Shown here one piece after another: positions 56,244 through 64,000 of a DNA stretch of 64,000 bases. Each line of letters starts with the position of its first letter. Position 1 is the stretch's first letter. The stretch is taken from positions 38,210,001-38,274,000 of the forward strand of contig CP136895.1 in the NCBI GenBank assembly GCA_034359265.1. The letters are read 5' to 3'. A model generated the notes under the pieces. That model made no database searches. It saw nothing but the letters and a program-made list of their open reading frames with translations, and was not told the origin of the DNA. The translations under genes and the position numbers were made by a program. Source of the stretch: Canna indica (lineage: Eukaryota > Streptophyta > Magnoliopsida > Zingiberales > Cannaceae).

Positions 56244-56880
56244 CCAGTCTAGCAACTTGTGCAAAGGTTTCATCATAATCTAGTCCTTTTATTTGATTAA
56301 AGCCATAAGCAACAAGTTTGGCTTTATTCTTTGTTATGTTTCCTGCTTCATCAGTTTTGTTCTTGAAAATCCATTTGGTCCCAACAACATTAACACCTTC
56401 AGGTCTTGAAACAAGTTCTCATACTTCATTCCTGGTGAACTATTGTAACTCCTCTTGCATAGCAAAGATCCAGTATTCATCTTTTAAGGCTTCCTTCACA
56501 TTTTTTGGTTCAACTTTGGAAGTGTAACAGGTATACCTGATCATATCTTGGCGATTTGTCCTTGATTGATTCCTGGTCTTGACTCCATCATTTACATTTA
56601 CAATCACATTTTGCAGAGGATGATTTTTGAGAGCTTTTGTAGGTTTTTCAGCTCTGATGTCACTACTTTCATCATCTTGTTTAACATTAGTCTCAGTGTC
56701 AGTTGCATCTGCAGTTTCAACTAACTGATTAACGACCTTGGTAGTATTCTGGCTAGTTTTGTCAACACTTGTAACTCCCTTCTCATAAGTTGTCAGAATT
56801 TGGCTGATTTGAGAATCATCAACCTAAACATTTGCAGACTCCATTACAGTACTTGTTCTTTTGTTGTACACACGGTTAGG
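56244..56880 (-). pseudogene. Copia H RT N-terminus and linker
   Basis: Minus strand: ALKDEYWIFAMQEELQ-like (56510-56440), WIFKNKTDEAGN (56375-56330), AKLVAYGFNQIKGLDYDETF (56320-56265) and AQVARLE. Upstream 56530-56880 is a polar linker. One stop in the EL.QF stretch. Confidence 0.82.
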
Positions 56881-57236
56881 CTTTGCTATTTGTAGAGTAT
56901 CCCAAAAAAATGGCTTCATCACTCTTGCTCTGCATTTTGCCAAGGTACTCCTGACCATTTAAAACATAACACATGCTTCCAAAAATATGAAAATATGTAA
57001 GGTTAGGCTTTCATCCCTTCCATAATTCATATGGAGTTTTTGCAGTTCTTGGTCTGACATAAACTCGATTGATAATGTAGCATGTCGTGTTGATTGCTTC
57101 AGCCCAAAACCTCTCAAAAATAAGCTTGGAATTGAGCATCACTAGGACCATCTCCTATATTGTGCGGTTCTTTCTCTCAACCACATCATTTTGCTGAGGC
57201 GTGGTGAAAGAAATAGTGCCATTGAGCCAATCACAT
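56881..57236 (-). pseudogene. Copia H integrase, C-terminal part
   Basis: The minus strand reads TTPQQNDVVERKNRTI with the third catalytic acid, MLNSKLIFERFWAEAIN, CYIINRVYVRPRTAKTPYEL and the tail SKSDEAIFLGYSTNSKA. Interrupted by a stop in the KNRTI*EMV region. The integrase N-terminal part lies at 59588-60000. Confidence 0.88.
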
Positions 57237-57241
57237 GTTGA

Positions 57242-59582
57242 TGTGTAGGGAACTATTTTTGATTAATGAATAACATGAAGCAACTTTTCATCATATGCTG
57301 CATCTATATTTTGTATATATTAGATTGTGATGAGCCCCATAGACCCGGGCAATTGATTCCAAGACCATGATGGGATCATGACTGTGAGACTAGGAATCCA
57401 GATGCCCCTGTTCTAAATGTTCCCAGTCGTAGGATCACCAATTAGGGGATTGGTGATTCCGGATAGACTGGTGCACTTGGTACATACCTTATACGGTAAG
57501 AGGTAGCTGATCTCACAATTACCTATGAGTCATTGTTTAATGTACAAGTGCAGGTGCTCATTAGGGAATGAGTTCACTGAACGGACCTACACGAGGAACA
57601 CAGAATAGAATCCTTACATGAGTGTTGATAGGATGTTCCTCGAGTGATAGTAGGTGCAAGCAGTCCTTGGACCTGAGGTTGTCATGGTTACCTTGTGAGT
57701 GTCGATCCATTGCTATGGACTTATCCTTACGTGGCCTTTAGTGTCATGTGCCGGATACATCTAGGCATGGGAAAGCACCCACGGAGGTATGTGAGCAACC
57801 AATATGGAATCAGTTACTCATAGGAAGAGGAGATAATGTCCTATGTGTCCCTACAAGTGTCGGCTCAAGAATCTCTGGCCAGAGTAGATATGAATGTCGA
57901 AAGAAGGTTTTTTGACATGTCATTATTGAGACGACGACTTGGCAGGCATAATACATATAAATCGGTATTAGGGTTTGATACTTTTACGTACCCTTGCCAT
58001 ATTCTGAACATTGTAACTAAGGGACATAGTTGCACAGTAACTAAACACCGAAGGGCATTCGATCCCTGTAGATTGAACCTCACACTATCCAGGTAGTCAT
58101 GACACGTTGCTAGACGTCAATCTTGACTTGTGAGAGGAGTCTCTCACGAGCACACTAAAGGGATTTAGCGGTGGCTTCTAAGATTCTAATAGAAGTCATT
58201 CTATCGGATCCGACTCTCCGTTATGCACAACTCACTACTGGCTTAGTGTGGGGCCCAATGGGTCACACATAATAGGCTAACCTCGTAACGAACCTTATGA
58301 GATAAAGTTCAAATGCGGCTCTATATGTGAACTAGCATGGACAAGCTGCAACTCGATCACGGATCTCGTTTAGGGATATGATGGGAAACTTATTTCCTAT
58401 AGGAACGAATGTGTGAGGAAGGAGTTCCTCGGTAACCCTAATTTATAGGGCATCCCTAAATTGTAGGGATTGACACATGATAATATTTCATGTAGTTGAT
58501 TAAATTTAATTATGAATTAAATATTTAATTAAGTATTTGACCGGGAATATATTTAATTATGAATTAAATATAATTTGATTTTGAATCAAATACACATGGT
58601 GGGAAAACTAGTTTTCAACCATGAGCCTAACCGATTAATTGGGAATTAATTTATTTGGATAAATTCTAATTAATAAGAATTTAATTTATGAAGATAAATC
58701 ATAAAATTAATAGATATATGATTTATTAGGATAAATCATAATTTGATTAATTAATAAGAAATTGAATTATTTAGATGAACTTCTTTCCTATTGTTTAGGG
58801 AATTGGTTTATTTAGATAATTATCATTCTTGTTTATAGGCTCTTAATTTATGGAGATAAATTGAAGTTTATATTTTATTGGATTTAATTAATTTTGAATT
58901 AATTATGAAGCCATTAAAATATAAATTATTTTTGGAGGCACATCCCGAAATTTTGAATTCCGGGGAGAGTTTTTATGGTGCTGGGTCTACCTTTGTAGCC
59001 CCCCCCCCTCTCTCTCTATAAATTGTGGCCGAACACTCCATGGGATGGGTTGGTTAATTAGTTCTTCCTCCTCCTCTCCATTGGTGGCTGGCCATCTACT
59101 ACCTCCTTCCCAGTCTTTTACGAAGCCAAATTGGAGGTGTCTTCTACTTCGTTGCGCACCTACTTCATCCACTTGGAGGATTCCGAAGAAGGACAACGAG
59201 GTATTCTTTGATCTACCTCCTCATTGCGTTGTTTTCTCATCTCCTCTTTCTCTCATTTTGGAGCCCGATTCTTGGTGGAAGGGTCAGCCTAGCTCTTGAG
59301 GTTTTGGGGTTTGAGAAAGCATCTCCATTGAGCCACGACGAGTTCGGTTGTTCACTGTCCCTTTGTTGTGGCGCCTAGTGTGGACTATCATTGGAGGACG
59401 CGCATGTGTGCATCTTGATACGAGAATAGGAGCACCCTATCCAACCGCGGTATAAGGTATACCTTCCGCCTTCTACTCGTAGATTGAATTTGTTAATTGT
59501 TGCTAAAGTATATCGCTATTTTGGGATGTTTTGAGTTTTTTAAATCACTATTTCCGTTGCGTTTCTTATTCTCATCCAAACA
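57242..59582 (+). repeat. Solo LTR G2, 2.34 kb
   Basis: Starts TGTGTAGGGAAC and ends CTCATCCAAACA. Flanks GTTGA (57237-57241) and TTTGA (59583-59587) agree at four of five positions. Splits the integrase of copia H. Removing the LTR plus one flank joins ENGILQLLAS with TCDWLNG in frame. A TATAAAT box is near 59017. Contains no pol, so it is a solo LTR. Shares 1.4 kb with G1 and 1.2 kb with G3. Confidence 0.85.
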
Positions 59583-59587
59583 TTTGA

Positions 59588-60000
59588 AGCTAATAATTGT
59601 AGAATTCCATTCTCATCACAAAACTCAGTAAATGAAATATTTTCAAATTCCCTTCCGTGATCACTCCTTATTCTAGTTACCTTCATAATAGGAAGTTGCT
59701 TTTCATTTTGTACCCTCAAGCACAGAGTTTTAAAATTGTTGAAGACGCTTGACTTCTCTCATAAAAACTCTGTCCAGGTAAAGCGTGAGAAATCATCAAC
59801 ACAAACAAGAACATATTTTTTACCTCCAAGACTTTCAACTTGCATAGGTCCAACCAGATTCAGATGAAGAAGCTCCAAAGGTCTTGATGTTGCACCCAGT
59901 TGTAACTGGTGATGTGGATGTCTTGTATATTTCCCTTCTTGACATGGGCCACAAATAGCTTCATGTTCTCCAGACAGTTTACGAATTCCTTTGACTACTC
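59588..60000 (-). pseudogene. Copia H integrase, N-terminal core
   Basis: Minus-strand blocks CEACQEG-like zinc tail near 59945, LQLGATSRPLELLHLNLVGP, RYVLVCVDDFSRFTW-like (59830-59780) and RIRSDHGREFENISFTEFCD (59690-59620) give the first two catalytic acids. Short frameshifts occur at 59760 and 60000. Confidence 0.85.
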
Positions 60001-60310
60001 CATCATTTACAAGTTTCTTTAGGTCTCTGTAATTAACATGGCCTAACCATCAATGCCACAGATTGATGTCGAATAAAACACTTGAAAAACAAATAGATGC
60101 ATATGCTATTTTGTAGCAGTTGTCCTTTGATTTGCTCCCTTCAAGGATACAGTAACCATCCTCATCAAAGACCTTGCAGCTGCTCCTGGTAAATTGAACA
60201 TTCAAATTACAAAGTTGGCTTATACTTACAAGATTAGCCTTGAGACCTTCAACAAACATGACATTTTCCATCCTCTCCATGTTTTTAAATATCCTTCAGA
60301 TTGTCCAAAC
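60001..60310 (-). pseudogene. Copia H protease/pre-integrase fragment
   Basis: The minus frame 60280-60050 reads MERMENVMFVEGLKANLVSI, SQLCNLNVQFTRSSCKVFDE and GSKSKDNCYKI, the segment after the protease active site. Then LWHWLGHVNYRDLKK-like residues follow. The active-site part is lost beyond 60310 where LTR G3 begins. Confidence 0.85.
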
Positions 60311-61535
60311 TATTGGGATGGGATTCGTAAAATGCAGCGGAAATAGAATTTAAAAATTCAAACTATCCCGAAACAATGATCTACTTTAGCAATCTTTAAG
60401 GAATTCAAACTACGAGTAGAAGGAGAAGATATACCTTATACCACAATTGGTATGGTTGGTCCTATCCCTATTTCAAGACGCACACCCGCACATCCTCCAA
60501 CGAAAGTCCACACCATGCGCCTCGCAACAAAGGGTAGCGAACACCGAGACTCGTAGTGGCTTAACGGAGAGGCTATCTCAACCCCGAATCGCACCAAGGA
60601 AAAACCGGCCCTTCCACCAAGAACCGAGCACCAAAAAGGGAGGAAGATAGAATGAGAAAATCACAGAACGAGAAGGTAGATAAAGGAATACCTCATTGTC
60701 ATTCTTGGACTCCTCCAAGATGATGAAGTAGGCGGCACACCCAAGTAGAAGACACCTTCGATTCGACGTCACAAAAGCCTGGGGAAGGATGAAGAAGATG
60801 GTCGGCCGCCAAGGGGGAGGAGGAGGGATTCTTTGGAACTTTTCCACTCAAGAACCCTCTCAAGAATCAAGTTCTTAATCCTTTCCAAGATGTAAAACTA
60901 ATTTTTTTCATAACCCTTGAAGGGAGGTTCGGCCACCAATTTATAGAGGGCATGGGCGGCTACAAGAGTAGACCTGGCTCCCTATAAAACTCTTCCCGAA
61001 ATTCAAAATTCCAGGGTTTGCCTCCAAACAATAATTTATATTTAATGGCTTCATAATTAATTCAAAATTAATTAAATCCAATAAAATATAAACTTTAATT
61101 TATCTCCATAAATTAATAGCCTATTAACAAGAATGATAATTATCTAAATAAACTAATCTCGTAAACAATAGGAAAGAGGTTTATCTAAATAATTTGAATT
61201 CCTATTAATTAATAGAATTATGATTTATCCTCAAAAATCATATATCTATTAATCATATGATTTATCTCCATAAATCAAATTCTTGTTAATTAGGATTTAT
61301 CAAAATAAATTAATTCCTAATTAATTGGTTAGGCTCATGGTTAGAAACTGATTTTCCCACCATGTATATTTGATTCAAAATCAAATTATATTTAATTCAT
61401 AATTAAATACAATCCCCATCAAGTGGTTAATTAAATATTTAATTCATAATTAAATTTGATTAACCACATAAAATATTATTATGTGTCAATCCCTATAATT
61501 TAGGGATGCCCTACATATTAGGGTTATCGAGAAAC
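60311..61535 (-). repeat. Long LTR G3, inverted copy
   Basis: Reverse complement of the G family: its minus-strand end is CCCATCCCAATA at 60311. It matches G2 back to GTTCCTCGGTAACCC, where LTR J begins at 61536. The remaining part may lie to the right of J, outside the window. Same orientation as copia H, opposite to G1 and G2. Confidence 0.82.
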
Positions 61536-61878
61536 TGTTGCCCAAGGGTTTCCCCTAGGCTTCGATCTCTATTTTGATGATAACAAACATGTATGTAATA
61601 TATTTGTGAAGTTTCGAGTTCAAGTTGGGGTTACGATATGCGTGCGAACTTCGCTCAGAGAAATACAAAAATCGGCAAAAAGCCTCCGATGTAAATTGAG
61701 TAGAATTCATAGATCACCAAATAGATTGTATGAAATATATCCCTAGGAACATATCCCAAGACTATTTGTAATGTTATCAAAGTCAAAACCTGGTAACGAA
61801 ACCCGAGTTCGGTCGATGAATGAGGCAAAATATTGGCAGTAGCCACTTCGGTCGATCGATAGATCGACCGAACAAAGG

Positions 61879-62170
61879 TAGAGGTGGCAATGGGCCGGGC
61901 CCACCCGTGGGCGGCACGGCCCGGCCCGACTTTGGGTCGTGCCTGACCCGACCCGACTCTAGGAAGTGCCTAACCTGACCCGACTCTAGGAAGTGCCTGA
62001 CCTAGCCCGACTCTTTATATACATGCATATAAAGAGTCTTGGTGTGGTGGTTAGTTCACCACAAGTGAAGCTAAAGGTCGGCGGTTCGAGTCTCATTGCC
62101 AGCCTTCATAATGTCTATTTTTAATATTTCGGGCCAGCCCGAGCCCAGACACGGCCCATTGCCACCTCTA
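61879..62170. mobile_element. hAT-like MITE with internal pol III-like boxes
   Basis: 292 bp with 19-bp perfect inverted termini TAGAGGTGGCAATGGGCCG. Flanks share ACAAAG (61872-61877 and 62172-62177), compatible with a decayed 8-bp hAT duplication. Inside are GCCCGACCC-type repeats, a near-palindrome GACTCTTTATATACATG.. (62008-62037), and tRNA-like promoter elements (62048-62093). Confidence 0.82.
62048..62093 (+). promoter_or_regulatory. tRNA-like A and B boxes
   Basis: TGGTTAGTTCAC (62048-62059) resembles an A box. GGTTCGAGTCT (62083-62093) matches the B box GGTTCGANTCC at 10 of 11. Spacing is tRNA-like, but the sequence does not fold as a complete tRNA by eye. Suggests a tRNA-derived SINE fragment within the MITE. 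Confidence 0.5.
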
Positions 62171-62670
62171 GACAAAGACAAAAATTGGCAGTAGCCAATT
62201 CGGTCGACCAGTTGGTTGACCGAATGTGGCCGAGAAAGGGCAGTAGCCTAGCGATCGCTGGGCGGTCGATCGATCGATCGATGATCGATCGACAAGCAAC
62301 CAGTCAACATCCAATGGGCAGAAAAATGCCCATTGGAGTGATGTGCCGAGTGAGGGGTTATAAATACCCGTCACCAACTTCTCTTAAACCCTCTTAATGA
62401 TCATTAGTGCACTCCAAAGAGAGATTTAAGCCATTAAAGATTGATTTGTTCTCGTTTGCTTCACCGGTAGCTTCATCCTCCTCAAGCGATCTTCTCATCT
62501 CAACTCCCACAATGATTCGAACTCACCATCTTGAAGAGTTGGAGACTTGGAAGGCTTTGGAAGGAGCTCACCCTTGTGGTTTCATTTTTAGCTCCTTATT
62601 GTCATTCTTCATCGTTTTTAAATTGTAATCGTCATTATTAGCTTGTTAGGTGTGCTAGTGTAAACACTTA

Positions 62671-63000
62671 GGGCAAGTTTGTTTGCCCAGTTTTCAATTT
62701 TCGTTTTTGCAAAAACTGAAAACTCGGTTCGAAACGGTGTTTGTTGTGGAAAACGTGTCTCGTTTTCAAATCTATTTTATGAAAATGGAGTTTTCCCGAA
62801 ACACCATTTCAACTCAATTCGCGAAAACTGACGAAACAAGCGGTGGAATACTTGTAATTATAATGCAAAACTCGCTCGTTTCGCCCGTTTCGATCGAAAA
62901 CCAAACAAAATCGTTCGATTCATGCGTCGGCTCCATCACGCGAGCACCACTCGACCCAAACACCCCTTTCGACTTCTGCTGGCGACACAAGTGACAAGTT
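62671..63000 (+). mobile_element. Start of a Harbinger-like insertion
   Basis: After TTA (62668-62670) in LTR J comes GGGCAAGTTTGTTTGCCCAG, the same terminus class as 22570 and 23579. The region is rich in GTTTTC/GAAAAC words. A matching opposite end is not certain: CCCAAACACCCC at about 62966-62977 could be one, which would make a MITE of about 310 bp. Otherwise the element extends past the window. Confidence 0.5.
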
Positions 63001-64000
63001 GTCGCCACTAGACTTTTTCGATCTAGGGTTTGCGATTTTGGTCGCCGGCTTCGGTGAAAAAGATCCAGCTCATCACTCGTCAGCAATCTCGTTCATTAGG
63101 TTTTTTTTTTTTTTTTTAGGCATTTTTTGAGTTAGGGTTTTGATGTTTCTTGCGTTCTTCCTATGTTATCTTTCTTCGATATTTGTTTCCTTTTTTCGAT
63201 CTATGTTTTCTTTCTTCGATCTAGGATTTCTGAGATTTGTGATGTTTGGGTTTTGATCTAGGGTTTGTTCGAGCTGGTTTTGATGTTCTTCCGAGATGTG
63301 ATGTTCGGGTTTTGATGCTAGAATTTATTTGTATTTGCTTGTTATCCTGTGGTACTACCTAGGGTTTTGATCTAGGATTTCGACCTAGGGTTTGTTCGAC
63401 CTAGGGTTTGTATTTGCTTGTTCTTCCGAGTTCTTGAGTGTGAATATAGTTTATAGACACTTTGTATTTACTTGTTCTTCGGAGTTCTTGAGTGCAACAG
63501 AAGGAACTTATAATTGCTGGTTTTGTTGATATTTAGGATCAGTTTCAGTCTCAAATTGAAACTGATTTCCTTCACTACTAGTTATTAATTTCTCTCTGCC
63601 ATGTAATATCCTTCTCTTTGAATTTTTCTGTTGCTGTTAACTGATTTTTGCCTAGCTATTGCTTCTTTTTCATTTGAACTTTCATTTAAAAACCTGTTCT
63701 TTTCATTGATATTGGTTATACATGAATAGACTTGTCAATTTAGAAAAATACTGCTTGAGTATTATTTCTCTTGCTTCCATTGTTTAAACACATTTCTTGC
63801 TGGTTTTGTTGATATTTAGGATCAAATTGAAACTGATTTCCTTCACTGCTAGTTATTAGTTTCTCTCTGCCATGTAATATCCTTCTCTTTGAATTTTTCT
63901 GATTTTTGCCTAGCTATTGCTTCTTTATACTATATACTGGTTAATCTCATTGAATTTAGTGTGCATATAAATTGATGCTTGTATTTTGCCTTATTTAGTT
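63001..64000 (+). other. UTR/intron-like region, no coding sequence recognised
   Basis: TCGATCTAGGGTTT-like words, an 18-base T-run (about 63101-63118) and T-rich intron-like sequence resemble the 5' part of a plant gene. No open exon was identified. A direct repeat is listed separately. Confidence 0.4.
63514..63926. repeat. Direct repeat, about 155 and 130 bp, 283 bp apart
   Basis: 63514-63668 and 63797-63926 share TTGCTGGTTTTGTTGATATT.. through ..CTAGCTATTGCTTCTTT at about 96%. The second copy has two deletions of about 13-15 bp. Confidence 0.88.

Larger units (their letters stand above)
53019..60310 (-). mobile_element. Copia H, SIRE-like, truncated at both ends
   Basis: Minus-strand order from 60310: protease, integrase, RT, RNase H, then an additional ORF region reaching 53019. 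G3 cuts its 5' side and G1 its 3' side, so no LTR of its own is visible. A CACTA MITE (55959-56240) and LTR G2 (57242-59582) are inserted within it. An extra ORF 3' of pol is known from SIRE/Maximus copia elements. Confidence 0.85.
61536..62667 (+). repeat. LTR J, SIRE-like, 3' part interrupted
   Basis: Starts TGTTGCCCAAGGG and soon TTTTGATGATAACAAACATG, matching the end of solo LTR I. Carries the same class of GGTCGATCGATCGACC palindromes (61850-61870 and 62200-62290). A hAT-like MITE lies at 61879-62170. Breaks off at CACTTA, where another insertion begins. The left flank is GAAAC. Confidence 0.78.

Noticed and set aside
51566..60310. G1 and G3 as the two LTRs of copia H
   Set aside because: G1 is in the opposite orientation to H and both junctions cut within coding domains without primer-binding site or polypurine tract.
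62814..63086. 90-codon minus-strand frame
   Set aside because: No recognisable domain and it spans the terminal region of a Harbinger-like insertion; likely chance.
1..64000. CRISPR array, operon or other prokaryotic system
   Set aside because: Repeats are LTRs, TE subterminal arrays or minisatellites. Gene content and splice signals are plant nuclear.

Overview
The window is nuclear DNA from a flowering plant, and almost all of it is transposable-element sequence. The evidence is Ty1/copia gag-pol remnants with plant-type domains, an L1-type LINE with a poly-A end, CACTA/En-Spm TNP2 and TNP1-like genes, hAT and Harbinger-type elements, a TRIM-like solo LTR, and spliceosomal-type exon fragments. 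I cannot name the species. I see no intact host gene, no rRNA or tRNA gene, and nothing bacterial.

Layout. 1-3645: decayed minus-strand copia (K) with its 5' LTR. 3901-21479: old minus-strand copia (A), whose own ~2.9 kb is stretched to 17.6 kb by nested insertions. These are a CACTA element (4764-8206), a plus-strand LINE (8813-17985) that itself carries a young copia (B, 12167-16958), a 477-bp unidentified insert in gag (18906-19382), and a 1.56-kb solo LTR (I, 19722-21280). 21480-26408: low-copy sequence with exon fragments, including a clear rhamnogalacturonate lyase pseudogene, two near-identical Tourist-like elements, and one end of a CACTA-like element. 26409-32543: copia C (minus). 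32662-33093: an unidentified minus-strand coding stretch.

33707-48694: copia D (minus), interrupted by a Harbinger-like element (35194-36330), a hAT-like element (37128-39297), a 119-bp solo LTR (40071-40189) and, in its 5' LTR, a complete plus-strand copia E (41538-48481). 48695-49597: flank with one exon candidate and a CACTA-like end. 49598-51565: plus-strand SIRE-like copia fragment F. 51566-53018, 57242-59582 and 60311-61535: three copies of one long-LTR family (G). 53019-60310: minus-strand SIRE-like copia H with an extra ORF downstream of pol, interrupted by a CACTA MITE and by G2. 61536-62667: LTR J, related to I, carrying a hAT-like MITE. 62671-64000: start of a Harbinger-like insertion followed by UTR- or intron-like sequence with a direct repeat.

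The genes do not form a working pathway. They are replication modules (gag, protease, integrase, RT, RNase H; EN/RT; transposases) in various stages of decay. Target-site duplications and reconstituted reading frames at insertion points give the order of events: A before the LINE before B, and D before E. Identity figures are counts by eye.
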